The notes: generated by a model not told the origin, from the sequence alone. Shown: positions 51,352 through 60,102, counted from the first letter of the stretch. The stretch: DNA of 64,000 nucleotides from Prochlorococcus marinus CUG1416 (GCF_017695965.1 NZ_JAAORM010000002.1:62001-126000), one strand, 5' to 3'. A program made the numbers and translations.

Positions 51352-51585
51352 ATGAAGTCCTTACTTATTATTTTTTACTTAAGTTTTTTAATTTATCCAG
51401 CTGAAGCGGTTACAACAAAAATGTTTAAAGTATTGGATACATGTGCAAGATATCGACTTGGTGAGATTGATGTTAATGAGGCTATAGAAAAGTTAAAATT
51501 ATCGAATTCTTCTACTAATCAGCCAAAGGATCTAGTAAGAAAATATTGCTCAGTATTTACTCCAAATGAAAAAATTGAATTTTAA
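51352..51585 (+). CDS. small secreted protein
   Basis: 77 aa with a signal peptide (MKSLLIIFYLSFLIYPAEA) and a mature part of ~58 residues with two cysteines (LDTCARYRLGEIDVNEAIEK, RKYCSVFTP). Function unknown. Confidence 0.7.
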   Translation: MKSLLIIFYLSFLIYPAEAVTTKMFKVLDTCARYRLGEIDVNEAIEKLKLSNSSTNQPKDLVRKYCSVFTPNEKIEF

Positions 51586-51615
51586 TCTTAGTAATACAAA
51601 TTAAATATTCGTTTT

Positions 51616-51738
51616 TTAATAATCTTTGGCCTTGTTTTGTACTTCTTTAACTTTTTTAAAATTAGTTATTTTTAAATTAAAAATAACTCCTAAAAGAAGA
51701 ATTATAAATAACAAAATATAAATTATTAATTCCATCAT
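51616..51738 (-). CDS. small single-helix membrane protein
   Basis: 40 aa: MMELIIYILLFIILLLGVIF then NLKITNFKKVKEVQNKAKDY. A hydrophobic helix plus a basic cytoplasmic tail. It lies between the secreted protein and peroxiredoxin Q, opposite strand. Confidence 0.55.
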   Translation of the reverse strand: MMELIIYILLFIILLLGVIFNLKITNFKKVKEVQNKAKDY

Positions 51739-51884
51739 ATTGAATTAATAAATTCACCTTAGTGTATTTCAATAATTTTTTAGTATCTTTTAAAACAAAA
51801 AAAGTGACTTTTACATTAGTTATTTCTTTGAAGGCCACAAAAGAATCAAATTTACACTTAATATATAATTTTATAATTAATATT

Positions 51885-52334
51885 TTGCAGATTGGAGATA
51901 AAATTCCAGAGTTTTCTTTACTGGATCAAAATGGAATTAAAAGATCAAATAAGGGATTAAAAAATCCTCTCGTTTTATTTTTTTATCCAAAAGATGATAC
52001 CCCAGGATGCACTATAGAAGTTTGCGGATTTAGAGATAAGTATGACTTATTTAAAGTATTAGGAGCCCAAGTTTGGGGAGTAAGTAATGGAAGTACCTCG
52101 AGTCACTTGGCATTTGCCAATAAAAACAAGTTACAGTACCCTCTACTTTGCGATACCAATAACTCTCTTAGGAAAACTTTTAAAGTTCCTAATGTATTAG
52201 GTTTTATGGATGGCAGAGTAACTTATGTTATCGATCGAAATGGAATAGTTAGGCATATCTTTAGAGATTTATTGAATGGTCCGGAGCATATCAAAGAGGC
52301 CATTAGAGTACTAAAAGAAATTCAAAATAAATAA
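51885..52334 (+). CDS. bcp: peroxiredoxin Q/BCP
   Basis: Thiol peroxidase against H2O2 and lipid peroxides. 149 aa from TTG 51885, beginning MQIGDKIPEFSLLDQNG; the frame is open 41 codons further upstream but that stretch is unlike the family. FFYPKDDTPGCTIEVCGFRD carries the peroxidatic cysteine and, four residues on, the resolving cysteine, as in atypical 2-Cys PrxQ. Confidence 0.9.
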   Translation: MQIGDKIPEFSLLDQNGIKRSNKGLKNPLVLFFYPKDDTPGCTIEVCGFRDKYDLFKVLGAQVWGVSNGSTSSHLAFANKNKLQYPLLCDTNNSLRKTFKVPNVLGFMDGRVTYVIDRNGIVRHIFRDLLNGPEHIKEAIRVLKEIQNK

Positions 52335-52400
52335 ATTTAATTTAAAGAATTCTAGATGTTTATTTTTTGTTTTAATATGGTTTTAGGATTTATTTAATCT

Positions 52401-52673
52401 ATGAAAAAAATGGGAATGCAAGCTGTTGATTTGGCTATTCAAAATGGAGTTGATCTTGACGGTACCCCAATCCCTCCAAAAATGCTAGATCTATATAACA
52501 GAATAATGGATGAGGAAAATAAAAGACAAAGAAGTGGCGTTAAAAAATCAATGAGAAATAGATGCGTCAAAACTGGTTCTAAGCATTTTGATAAAGAAAC
52601 ATTGAATCAATTATTGATTGACTCAGGATGGGAAGGTCTCAAAGAAAAGGAAATTTTATTTTTTTATAACTAA
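52401..52673 (+). CDS. conserved hypothetical protein
   Basis: 90 aa: MKKMGMQAVDLAIQNGVDLD and IPPKMLDLYNRIMDEENKRQ, basic centre KKSMRNRCVKTGSKHFDK and LIDSGWEGLKEKEI at the end. Unrecognised. Confidence 0.65.
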   Translation: MKKMGMQAVDLAIQNGVDLDGTPIPPKMLDLYNRIMDEENKRQRSGVKKSMRNRCVKTGSKHFDKETLNQLLIDSGWEGLKEKEILFFYN

Positions 52674-52781
52674 AAAAACAAAAGAAACCTTAATGTCTAA
52701 TTTAAAAATTATTTAGGGTCATTTTTTAATTAAATTAAAAAATGAGAACTAATTATATTTTTTCTTAGATCTAATTTTTAA

Positions 52782-53126
52782 TTATTTAAACCATCCTTTT
52801 TTTTTAGAGGGCTTTATTTTTTCTTTTTCAGTATTTATTTTTTTAATTGCTTGTTTGAAAGCCAAGTTGGCTTCTATAACAGTAACTGTTGATATAAAAA
52901 AAAGACCAGAAATTCCAATTATTTGTTCAACTTTAGAAGGTTCTGAATCTCCTTGTAAAAACAATCCTAAAGCGAACCATGAAGTAGTAGCAGCTATTGT
53001 TAAAAAATATGGTTTCCACCTTCTTTGGTATAAGTAACCGGATCCTAAACCAGGAATAAAATTTAAAAATGAGGCTACCCAGCCTTTTGAAGATGCAAGT
53101 ATTTCGTCTGTTGAGGGATAAGACAT
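52782..53126 (-). CDS. small membrane protein
   Basis: 114 aa. FLNFIPGLGSGYLYQRRWKP, a short TM2-like opening, then two hydrophobic segments and a lysine-rich end. Unknown function. Confidence 0.65.
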   Translation of the reverse strand: MSYPSTDEILASSKGWVASFLNFIPGLGSGYLYQRRWKPYFLTIAATTSWFALGLFLQGDSEPSKVEQIIGISGLFFISTVTVIEANLAFKQAIKKINTEKEKIKPSKKKGWFK

Positions 53127-53131
53127 TTATG

Positions 53132-53236
53132 TTAGGTATTTATTAAATGTGAATTTATATAAGCAAACGATATTGCTGCACAAATTACCCAACTAAAGGG
53201 TAAGAACATTCTTATTTTTTCTTTATTATTATTCAT
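53132..53236 (-). CDS. small membrane peptide
   Basis: 34 aa: MNNNKEKIRMFLPFSWVICA then AISFAYINSHLINT. One hydrophobic segment. Upstream of the 114-aa membrane protein on the same strand, 5 bp before its start; probably an operon. Confidence 0.45.
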   Translation of the reverse strand: MNNNKEKIRMFLPFSWVICAAISFAYINSHLINT

Positions 53237-53304
53237 ATTTTTAATTATGGAAAATATTTTTAAAATCTGTGGATTTAATGGATACCTTAAAACTAGAGGA
53301 ATTA

Positions 53305-53331
53305 AAAAAGACGGTTAAAAACCGTCTTTTT
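53305..53331. terminator. Rho-independent terminator
   Basis: AAAAAGACGGTT-AAA-AACCGTCTTTTT, perfect 12-bp arms. Acts on either strand; most likely it ends the minus-strand gene at 53357-53731. Confidence 0.85.
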
Positions 53332-53356
53332 AAAAAGTAATTTCTCTAAAAATAAA

Positions 53357-53731
53357 TTATTTATTTTTTGAGGCTGAGAGTACTTTAAGTTCTTTCTTTA
53401 CTTCTTTTTCTCTTTCTTCAAGATGTTTTAGTTGAGCTTTAAAAGCATCTTCAAGTCTTACTTTTTGTGTTGTAATTTCATCAAGCTCTTCTTGATGTTG
53501 GTTTTTCTTTAACTCCTTCATGTCACTATCAGAAATAACATATACTGGGCGATATGAAGGTGTTTCAAAAAGAAGATCAAACATTGAATACATAAGTGAC
53601 CTTTGAATTAGTACAAATCCAATATCTAATAATTTTTTTAAATATGAAAGGATAAATACCGAAGATATTGATACGGCAAATACACCGAATTTCGGTTTAC
53701 CTAACATAACCGCACAGTATTTACCGATCAA
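53357..53731 (-). CDS. membrane-anchored coiled-coil protein
   Basis: 124 aa: hydrophobic N-terminus (GVFAVSISSVFILSYLKKLL), then from residue ~70 a long charged helix with coiled-coil character (KVRLEDAFKAQLKHLEEREK). Unknown function; start codon uncertain. Confidence 0.6.
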   Translation of the reverse strand: MIGKYCAVMLGKPKFGVFAVSISSVFILSYLKKLLDIGFVLIQRSLMYSMFDLLFETPSYRPVYVISDSDMKELKKNQHQEELDEITTQKVRLEDAFKAQLKHLEEREKEVKKELKVLSASKNK

Positions 53732-53797
53732 ATTTTAAGATATGTTTTAAAATATTAGAGAGATAATTCTAAAAATCTAAATTAAGAAGAACTAAAA

Positions 53798-54226
53798 ATG
53801 GATTTAAAAATTACTAAAAGATTAGTAATACCATCTAACGAACTTAAATGGCGATTTTCCAGATCTTCAGGTCCTGGAGGGCAGAATGTAAATAAAATTG
53901 AAAGCAGAGTAGAGATTATTTTTAATTTAGAAGATTCAAAAGTACTAAATGATTATCAGAAAGAAATTCTCAAGATTAACTTGAAAAACAAATTAGTGAA
54001 TAATAGCCTACGTTTAGCGGTTCAAGAACATAGAAATCAATTACTAAATAGGCAGCTAGCCTTAATGAAATTTAGTTCAATCATTAAAAATGCTTTAAAT
54101 AATCCATTTAAATTGAGAAAATCTACAAAACCTACTAAAGCATCGCAAAAGAAAAGAGTTGAGTTTAAGAAAAAACGTGGCGAATTGAAAAAAAGTAGGA
54201 AAAAAGAAAAAATTTATCAATTATGA
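53798..54226 (+). CDS. arfB: alternative peptidyl-tRNA hydrolase ArfB (YaeJ/ICT1 type)
   Basis: Rescues ribosomes stalled on truncated mRNA. 142 aa. Catalytic GGQ in RSSGPGGQNVNKIESRVE and a long basic C-terminal tail (SQKKRVEFKKKRGELKKSRK) that would enter the mRNA channel. Lacks the codon-recognition domains of RF1/RF2. Confidence 0.9.
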   Translation: MDLKITKRLVIPSNELKWRFSRSSGPGGQNVNKIESRVEIIFNLEDSKVLNDYQKEILKINLKNKLVNNSLRLAVQEHRNQLLNRQLALMKFSSIIKNALNNPFKLRKSTKPTKASQKKRVEFKKKRGELKKSRKKEKIYQL

Positions 54227-54294
54227 GAAACATAAATATTTCCCTCGCAAATTGTAATGAAAGCATATGATTAATTTAATTTCATTTTGGTTTA

Positions 54295-54543
54295 TTGAAT
54301 TCAAATAATGATTTTTGGTTAATGGACTCCAATTTTGTAGGGGTTATGCGTTTTTATAAAGATAAAGAGAATTCTGATAAATCTATTGCTTACATGTTTA
54401 TTGAAGAAGGGATCATTATGGGAATTCATGGGGAAAATCCTCCATTAATGAAAACTAGAAAAAAAATTGTTATTGAAGAAGCAAGATTATTATGGCAAAA
54501 ATTGTTAAATGAAGGTTGGCAAAAAACTAGTAAAAAATGGTGA
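54295..54543 (+). CDS. DUF1651-like small protein
   Basis: 82 aa from TTG 54295 (ATG 54322 would give 73 aa). NDFWLMDSNFVGVMRFYKD at the start and EEARLLWQKLLNEGWQKTSK at the end resemble the picocyanobacterial DUF1651 family. Function unknown. Confidence 0.65.
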   Translation: MNSNNDFWLMDSNFVGVMRFYKDKENSDKSIAYMFIEEGIIMGIHGENPPLMKTRKKIVIEEARLLWQKLLNEGWQKTSKKW

Positions 54544-54571
54544 GGAAATTCAAAAATAAAAAATTTTAATT

Positions 54572-54736
54572 TCAGACAATAAATGAACCTTTAGGATATA
54601 GCTTGGAAATTTTTTTATGTTGTAAAAATTTCTTTTTTTTGATATCGTTTTCATATCTTCTCAACATCATTAGATAGTTTGTAACTCCAAAAATTACTAA
54701 AAAGAAAATAAATCTTATTCCTGACTCAAAGTTCAT
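54572..54736 (-). CDS. small single-helix protein with basic tail
   Basis: 54 aa: MNFESGIRFIFFLVIFGVTN then YLMMLRRYENDIKKKKFLQH and a basic end. One transmembrane helix. Unknown function. Confidence 0.55.
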   Translation of the reverse strand: MNFESGIRFIFFLVIFGVTNYLMMLRRYENDIKKKKFLQHKKISKLYPKGSFIV

Positions 54737-54798
54737 ATGAGTATTAAGCTTTATTTTAATCTGACAATTACTAATTAAAAATCAATCGGTATTTATAT

Positions 54799-55659
54799 CT
54801 AATTAAAACGTCTAGGAAAAATCTTTTTTGATTTTACTGCATAAAAAATACATAACAAAAGTAATATTAAAATTGCACTAAAGCTACCGATTGGGTTTGG
54901 AATATTTTGTGTAAAAGGCCCTGCTAAAAAAGAAGGTGTATTCTCTTTGAATTCTATTAATCCGTTATTTATAAAAAACCAAATACCCACAAGTCCTCCA
55001 TGAATTCCTATGCAATTCCATAGAGAACCTTTATCTCTAATTCTTACTAATGATAGAAATATCCCAAGTAAAATAAATCCTAAACGTAATCCTAATATGT
55101 TCCAAAAGATCTCATTTGATAAATTATGAACAAAGCTAAAAACTATAGCTTGTAAAGCTATTGATATTTCTGTACCATATTCAAATTTTAATTCTTCTAG
55201 TAACCAGCCTCTAAAAATTATTTCCTCTGCGAATCCAACACCTAATCCCAGTAAAATAGAATTTAACAATATTATTGGCGAGAATTCACCTATCCAAGAA
55301 ATATAATTTTTTTGCAATAGTGGTACCAGAATTATAATTATTAAAACTAAAGCAAATAAAATACCTTGAGAAAATCTGACAAGGTTTTTTAAGAATCTGT
55401 CTTTATTTATCCCAAGAAGTACCCAAGCACTTGATTTGTTTCGTTTGATATAAAACCAATATGGGAGTAAAAAAATAAAAAGTAAGAAAGTAATAATAGT
55501 ACCAATTAACGATAAATCTTCTTTTTCAAAATTAAACAATAAAAATGGCTGAGATAAAGCCCAGCCAATGCCATAAAGAATTGGAATAAAAAATATAGTG
55601 GATAAAAATCTTGGTCTTAAAAGAAGAAAACTTTTAATTAATATCATTACATTTTTCAT
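54799..55659 (-). CDS. CPBP-family intramembrane metalloprotease
   Basis: 286 aa, about seven hydrophobic segments. Catalytic motifs: FAEEIIFRGWLLEELKFEYG (EExxxR), VFSFVHNLSNEIFW (FxxxH) and GIHGGLVGIWFF. Related to CAAX/bacteriocin-processing-type proteases. In cyanobacteria these are mostly of unknown target. Confidence 0.88.
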   Translation of the reverse strand: MKNVMILIKSFLLLRPRFLSTIFFIPILYGIGWALSQPFLLFNFEKEDLSLIGTIITFLLFIFLLPYWFYIKRNKSSAWVLLGINKDRFLKNLVRFSQGILFALVLIIIILVPLLQKNYISWIGEFSPIILLNSILLGLGVGFAEEIIFRGWLLEELKFEYGTEISIALQAIVFSFVHNLSNEIFWNILGLRLGFILLGIFLSLVRIRDKGSLWNCIGIHGGLVGIWFFINNGLIEFKENTPSFLAGPFTQNIPNPIGSFSAILILLLLCIFYAVKSKKIFPRRFN

Positions 55660-55676
55660 TTTAGTTTGAATATTAA

Positions 55677-55874
55677 TTAATCACAGACTTTGCCTTTTAT
55701 TATTCTAACTACTTGTCCAAAAAGATTTAATTTTTTCTTTTTACTGTAATTTATGTTTTTTGAGAAATGAGATAAATCTTTATAAAATTGCCGAGTTATT
55801 TTCTCTTCTTTATCACTAGGCCAAAGTAAGCCTGAGCTCTCTTCATATTCTTCTTTATATCTTTCTTTATTCAA
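55677..55874 (-). CDS. small hypothetical protein
   Basis: 65 aa, highly charged: MNKERYKEEYEESSGLLWPS, then basic LNYSKKKKLNLFGQVV-like region and GKVCD at the end. It is 17 bp upstream of the CPBP protease on the same strand. Unknown function. Confidence 0.55.
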   Translation of the reverse strand: MNKERYKEEYEESSGLLWPSDKEEKITRQFYKDLSHFSKNINYSKKKKLNLFGQVVRIIKGKVCD

Positions 55875-55962
55875 ATTTTTTTATATCTTAATAATTTAAA
55901 TTTTACTTATTGCAAATGCTTAAAAGTGATGTTTATTAAAATTGTATATTTATTTAAAATTT

Positions 55963-56052
55963 ATGCTTATTAATCTTTCCACTTTAATTTTTACGTTAAT
56001 ATCTCCATTGCTTATTTTTGCAGTAATAGTTTCTGTGTACTTATTTCATTAA
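55963..56052 (+). CDS. putative single-helix membrane peptide
   Basis: 29 aa: MLINLSTLIFTLISPLLIFA then VIVSVYLFH. Entirely one hydrophobic helix. Could be real or a chance ORF in AT-rich DNA; nothing else supports it. Confidence 0.35.
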   Translation: MLINLSTLIFTLISPLLIFAVIVSVYLFH

Positions 56053-56080
56053 GAAGTATTTGTCAAATAATTTAACTAAT

Positions 56081-56176
56081 TTAAGGGTGTATTATGCCTG
56101 CTTTTTCTAATGCAAATGATAAAACTGCAATTATCGCCATTAGAGTTAAAATCTTGTTTTTTTTGATGAAATCCAT
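56081..56176 (-). CDS. small membrane peptide
   Basis: 31 aa: MDFIKKNKILTLMAIIAVLS then FALEKAGIIHP. Basic N-terminus followed by a hydrophobic helix. Convergent with the ORF at 55963. Confidence 0.5.
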   Translation of the reverse strand: MDFIKKNKILTLMAIIAVLSFALEKAGIIHP

Positions 56177-56250
56177 AATGCATATTAATAATGTATTTAT
56201 TAAATTCTCATATAAAGTAATAAATAATTAAAAATATTATAACAATTCTG

Positions 56251-56391
56251 ATGGAACCTATTTATTTAGGAGATTTAGGTCCCTCAATAGCTTCTTATAA
56301 AAAGGTTATTGAAAAATACGAAAAAGGTATAAAAGAAGGCTTCTTTTATGAAGAACCTCTTGGCGGAGATTTTAAGTACGCTGATTGGTAA
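56251..56391 (+). CDS. small hypothetical protein
   Basis: 46 aa: MEPIYLGDLGPSIASYKKVI and KEGFFYEEPLGGDFKYADW. Soluble. Followed 2 bp later by the broken ORF at 56394, so likely one transcript. Confidence 0.55.
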   Translation: MEPIYLGDLGPSIASYKKVIEKYEKGIKEGFFYEEPLGGDFKYADW

Positions 56392-56393
56392 AC

Positions 56394-56597
56394 ATGCATA
56401 CTACAAAAATAACTTTTGCCGTAGCAGATTGGATTAGTGAGTTGTGAAAGAGCAGGGATAAGAATCCTAATATTGATGATTTTGTAAACTTTGTTCAGTG
56501 AAAATTGGAAGATTATAAACTTTCTGATAGTGATAAAAGAATAATAGAAGCTATGTTTGCTCTATTAATCAGAATAAGGAAGAATTATAGACTTTAA
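56394..56597 (+). pseudogene. small ORF broken by two in-frame TGA codons
   Basis: Reads MHTTKITFAVADWISEL, then TGA (56445-56447), KSRDKNPNIDDFVNFVQ, TGA (56499-56501), KLEDYKLSDSDKRIIEAMFA and LLIRIRKNYRL before TAA. The frame stays coherent across both stops, with protein-like composition (67 codons). Reading TGA as Trp would restore it, which equals one G-to-A change per TGG. A genuine TGG is kept at codon 13. Begins 2 bp after the ORF at 56251. Confidence 0.6.
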
Positions 56598-56981
56598 TTT
56601 TTATATGTATCTTTAAGAAACAAAGGATCATTAAAATCCTCTTACATTTTAAGAAAAAAGTAAATCAGCATATTTACGGATTTACTGAAAATATAAAAAG
56701 GAGTAATTTATAAATATTGAGTTCGGAGGCAATCTAAATGATTGATAGTCCGCCTGAAATTTAGCAAATTCCAAAATATAGGAAGCGTATTCCTGAGAAT
56801 GGGATTATTCGAAAATTAAAGTTCAATCAATTAGTCTGATAAGACTTCGCTTTATAATTACTAGCGACAATAGGAACTGAAATTATCGAGATGAATCCCC
56901 GAATTCACGTATTCTAGGTTTATGAGTAAATAGACTTTAAAATATGTAATTTTATATCCTGAAAGAAGGAAATCAAATATC
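56598..56981 (+). other. 384-bp region with a second broken ORF
   Basis: No intact gene. It holds the TAG-interrupted ORF at 56738-56839. The rest shows a local hairpin CAATC-TAAAT-GATTG (56730-56744) and no other clear structure. A small RNA cannot be ruled out, given the terminator at its end. Confidence 0.5.
56738..56839 (+). pseudogene. short ORF with an in-frame TAG
   Basis: Good Shine-Dalgarno GGAGG 8 bp before ATG 56738. Reads MIDSPPEI, TAG (56762-56764), QIPKYRKRIPENGIIRKLKF then NQLV before TGA-TAA. The part after TAG is basic and protein-like. One G-to-A change from TGG would explain the stop. Same pattern as the neighbouring broken ORF at 56394. Confidence 0.45.
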
Positions 56982-57010
56982 AAAAAGGACTGTACAAGCA
57001 GTCCTTTTTT
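56982..57010. terminator. Rho-independent terminator
   Basis: AAAAAGGACTG-TACAAG-CAGTCCTTTTT and further T. It ends the 56.25-56.98 kb region just before the proline iminopeptidase gene. Confidence 0.88.
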
Positions 57011-57087
57011 TTATTTAACAAATTGCTTCTAAACTAGACTTCTTTTTGGATACTATGGATTTATAAAGAAATTAAAAATATTTCAAA

Positions 57088-58038
57088 ATGAAAGATCAAG
57101 TCTTGTTTCCGAAAATTGAAGTACGAGAAAAGGGTTTTTTACAAGTTAGTGATATTCATACTATTTATTGGGAAAGATCTGGTAATCCAAATGGCAAAAG
57201 AATACTTGTTATTCACGGAGGTCCAGGAGGAGGAAGTCAACCAAGATATAGAAGGTACTTTGATCCAGATAAATTCGATATTATTCAATTTGACCAAAGA
57301 GGTTGCGGTTCCTCTACTCCTTTCTCCGAATTAAAAGAAAATACGACAAATCATTTAGTTGATGATATTGAGAAATTAAGGGTTCTATTAAAAATAGATA
57401 GTTGGCATTTGTTTGGTGGATCTTGGGGCTCAACACTTTCACTTGTATATGCAATAAAAAATCCATCAAGAGTGTTGAGCTTGACTTTGCGAGGAATATT
57501 TTTATGTAGAAAGTTTGAATTATTATGGTTCTATCAATATGGTGCAAGTGAGATATTCCCTCATGAATTTGAAGAATATATTTCTGTAATACCAAAAGAA
57601 GAAAGAAATGACTTAATAAGTTCTTTTTATAAATATCTAACATCTTCAGATGTGAAGCTTAGATCAAGAGCAGCAGCAGCTTGGACAAAATGGGAACTCT
57701 CAACTAGTCATTTAATAAATAAAAAATTCGATTTTGGTAAGTCCCAAGTTAATTCTTTTTCAGATGCCTTTGCAAGGATCGAATGTCATTATTTTATTAA
57801 TAATATTTTCTTAGAAGATGATTTTATTTTGAAAAATATAAAAATAATAGAATCGATTCCAACAACAATAATTCAAGGGAGATATGACGTCGTTTGTCCT
57901 GTTAGGAGTGCTTGGGATCTAAATAAGAAATTAAAGAATTCTGAATTAATTATTGTTAATGATGCTGGTCATTCAATGAGTGAAAGAGGTATCAGTATCG
58001 AATTAATAAAAGCTGTAAAAGGAATTGAAAATTACTAA
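57088..58038 (+). CDS. pip: proline iminopeptidase
   Basis: Removes N-terminal proline from peptides. 316 aa alpha/beta-hydrolase. Oxyanion HGGPGGGSQPRYRRYFDP, FDQRGCGSSTPF, nucleophile Ser in FGGSWGSTLSLVYA, acid Asp in IQGRYDVVCPV and His in DAGHSMSERG. Full length with all catalytic residues. Confidence 0.94.
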   Translation: MKDQVLFPKIEVREKGFLQVSDIHTIYWERSGNPNGKRILVIHGGPGGGSQPRYRRYFDPDKFDIIQFDQRGCGSSTPFSELKENTTNHLVDDIEKLRVLLKIDSWHLFGGSWGSTLSLVYAIKNPSRVLSLTLRGIFLCRKFELLWFYQYGASEIFPHEFEEYISVIPKEERNDLISSFYKYLTSSDVKLRSRAAAAWTKWELSTSHLINKKFDFGKSQVNSFSDAFARIECHYFINNIFLEDDFILKNIKIIESIPTTIIQGRYDVVCPVRSAWDLNKKLKNSELIIVNDAGHSMSERGISIELIKAVKGIENY

Positions 58039-58063
58039 TTGAAAAAATACTTTTTAAAAAAAA

Positions 58064-58237
58064 TCAAAGGCCATTATCTTCAATATTTTGGGCAATACTC
58101 CTAAGGAGTTCTACGATATCAGAATCTTCGCAATTAGTGTCTTCCTTAAGCAAAATACACTCGTCTCTAATACTTACGTTAGTACTCCACCATATACCTG
58201 AGCTATTGGTGTCATCCCATTCAAATCTTTCAGACAT
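58064..58237 (-). CDS. small acidic hypothetical protein
   Basis: 57 aa: MSERFEWDDTNSSGIWWSTN and VSIRDECILLKEDTNCEDSD, then a helical end. Acidic, soluble. Unknown function; converges with pip. Confidence 0.55.
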   Translation of the reverse strand: MSERFEWDDTNSSGIWWSTNVSIRDECILLKEDTNCEDSDIVELLRSIAQNIEDNGL

Positions 58238-58443
58238 AATTTGTTAAACCTGATCAATACATTAAAGCTTGCATTACTGCATCGTGGATTTATATACATA
58301 ATTTCAAAATTAAAAAAATCTTTCTTATTCAATAAAAGGAATCTGAAAATAATTGACATTCAAATTTAGATATCTAATTTTAGTTCTTATTGTATTTCCT
58401 TTTCCTTAGAAACAATTTTAGAATAACTAAAAATCAAAAAAAA

Positions 58444-59067
58444 ATGAAAATAACAAAAAAACTTTGGGAGGATAATTATGAAATCGCTCTACTAAATTTA
58501 AATACAAAATTTGTTCAAGGTATAAAAACTGGAAGTCTTCCTAAAAATATATTTCAAGAATATTTAGCTCAAGATTATTTCTTTCTAGAGACTTTTGCTA
58601 GGGCATATGGTCTTGCCGTTTCTAAATCAAACGATAAATATTCAATAAGGAAGTTAAGTGAACTTCTAATGGGTGTTTCAGAAGAGTTAATACTTCATGA
58701 AACTTATGCAAAAGAATGGAATATTGATTTATCTAATAACTATATAAAAAAAGCTACTAAAAATTATACAGATTTTCTTGATGATACTGCTAAGAGACTT
58801 AGCGCTGTTGAAATAATGTTTGCAATGACTCCATGCATGCGACTTTATTCTTGGATAGGAAAAAGTTTATATGAAGACGATTTTGATGATAAATATAAAG
58901 AATGGATAATTACTTACTCTAATGAGGAATTTGAAAATTTAGCAAATTCACTCGAAAATCTTATTGAGACTAACAAAGAATTATATGATATTAATCAGGC
59001 AAAATATTTATACAAAAGAGCTATGGAATTAGAGTTAGATTTTTTTAATGCATATTCAGATTTCTAA
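58444..59067 (+). CDS. tenA: TenA-family thiaminase II / aminopyrimidine aminohydrolase
   Basis: Salvages thiamin breakdown products by making HMP from aminomethyl-pyrimidines. 207 aa from ATG 58444 (TTG 58390 only adds 18 residues). Helical-bundle motifs: FQEYLAQDYFFLETFARAYG, HETYAKEWNI and FAMTPCMRLYSWIG with the catalytic cysteine. thiD follows 51 bp later, forming a thiamin-pyrimidine salvage pair. Confidence 0.93.
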   Translation: MKITKKLWEDNYEIALLNLNTKFVQGIKTGSLPKNIFQEYLAQDYFFLETFARAYGLAVSKSNDKYSIRKLSELLMGVSEELILHETYAKEWNIDLSNNYIKKATKNYTDFLDDTAKRLSAVEIMFAMTPCMRLYSWIGKSLYEDDFDDKYKEWIITYSNEEFENLANSLENLIETNKELYDINQAKYLYKRAMELELDFFNAYSDF

Positions 59068-59118
59068 TTTCAATTTAGAATAATTTTATGGTTTTTATAA
59101 AGTTGATTAAATTAAATT

Positions 59119-59898
59119 ATGTATTCTAAAATAGCACTTTCAATAGGGGGTAGTGATTCAGGAGGTGGAGCAGGAATCCAGGCTGACCTTAGAACTTTTA
59201 TGGCACTTAAAGTTCATGGATGCTCCGTGGTTACATGTATTACCGCACAAAATAGTATTGAGGTTAAATGCGTTGAAGCTGTAGAGAAGAATACTTTATT
59301 CAGTCAGTTAGATACTTTATTTTCTGATTTTCGTATTGATGCTTTAAAAACTGGAATGTTACTTAATGAAAGGATAATTAATGATACTGCGTCAAAATTA
59401 AATACATATAAAATAACAAAAATTATAGACCCAGTAATGGTTACAAGGACTGGGTCTAAATTACTGGAAGATTCTGCCATTAATGCTTACAAAAAACTAT
59501 TATTACCAATTGCGGATTTAGTTACTCCAAATATTTATGAAGCAAATCTACTTTCTGGTTTAGAAATTAGAAGTAAAGAGGATATTGAAAATTCCGCAAG
59601 AAGTATTATTGACCTTGGAGCTAAAGCAGTACTTATAAAAGGTGGCGGTTTAAAAGATATGAAAGGTAAAGATTTTTTTCTTGATTTAAATGGTAGAAAG
59701 GAGTGGTTGTTTAATGATTTTATAAATACAAAAAATACCCATGGTAGTGGTTGTACTTTAAGTGCTGCTATTTGTGGCTACAAAGCTTTAGGCCTTGAAA
59801 TACTTGAATCCATACAAAAAGCAAAATTATTTGTTGAGAAATCATTGGAAAATTCTTACAAAATAGGATCTGGCCCTGGTCCCTTAGGTCATCATTAA
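59119..59898 (+). CDS. thiD: hydroxymethylpyrimidine/phosphomethylpyrimidine kinase
   Basis: Phosphorylates HMP twice for thiamin synthesis. 259 aa. Substrate-binding IGGSDSGGGAGIQADLRTFM, LKTGMLLNERI, DPVMVTRTGSKLL and the anion hole NTHGSGCTLSAAICGYKALG. Works with the upstream TenA. Confidence 0.96.
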   Translation: MYSKIALSIGGSDSGGGAGIQADLRTFMALKVHGCSVVTCITAQNSIEVKCVEAVEKNTLFSQLDTLFSDFRIDALKTGMLLNERIINDTASKLNTYKITKIIDPVMVTRTGSKLLEDSAINAYKKLLLPIADLVTPNIYEANLLSGLEIRSKEDIENSARSIIDLGAKAVLIKGGGLKDMKGKDFFLDLNGRKEWLFNDFINTKNTHGSGCTLSAAICGYKALGLEILESIQKAKLFVEKSLENSYKIGSGPGPLGHH

Positions 59899-59916
59899 GT
59901 ATTTATAGAAGTGGAT

Positions 59917-60102
59917 TTAGAACCACCATTTCCTATAGGGCTTTTTTAAAAATAAGATTTCTTCTGTCTCCCAACCACCTTCTAACCACTCAAGATGTTC
60001 AAGCAATAAAGATTCACTTTCCCTTTTGCTTAATTGACCAATTCTGTTAGCTATACCATCGAACCTGACTTTCATCAATTCCTCGATTTTGATGTTATTC
60101 AT
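59917..60102 (-). CDS. small hypothetical protein
   Basis: 61 aa: MNNIKIEELMKVRFDGIANR then RESESLLLEHLEWLEGGWET, aromatic end KPYRKWWF. Helical and probably soluble. Converges with thiD. Confidence 0.6.
   Translation of the reverse strand: MNNIKIEELMKVRFDGIANRIGQLSKRESESLLLEHLEWLEGGWETEEILFLKKPYRKWWF

Noticed and set aside
53247-53318. Plus-strand 23-aa ORF running into the terminator.
   Set aside because: Too short, and it ends within the hairpin arm of the terminator.
56445-56501. Selenocysteine recoding of the two TGA codons, given a selD gene in the window.
   Set aside because: No SECIS-like hairpin follows the codons, there is no selA/selB/selC evidence, and a TAG stop occurs in the next ORF.
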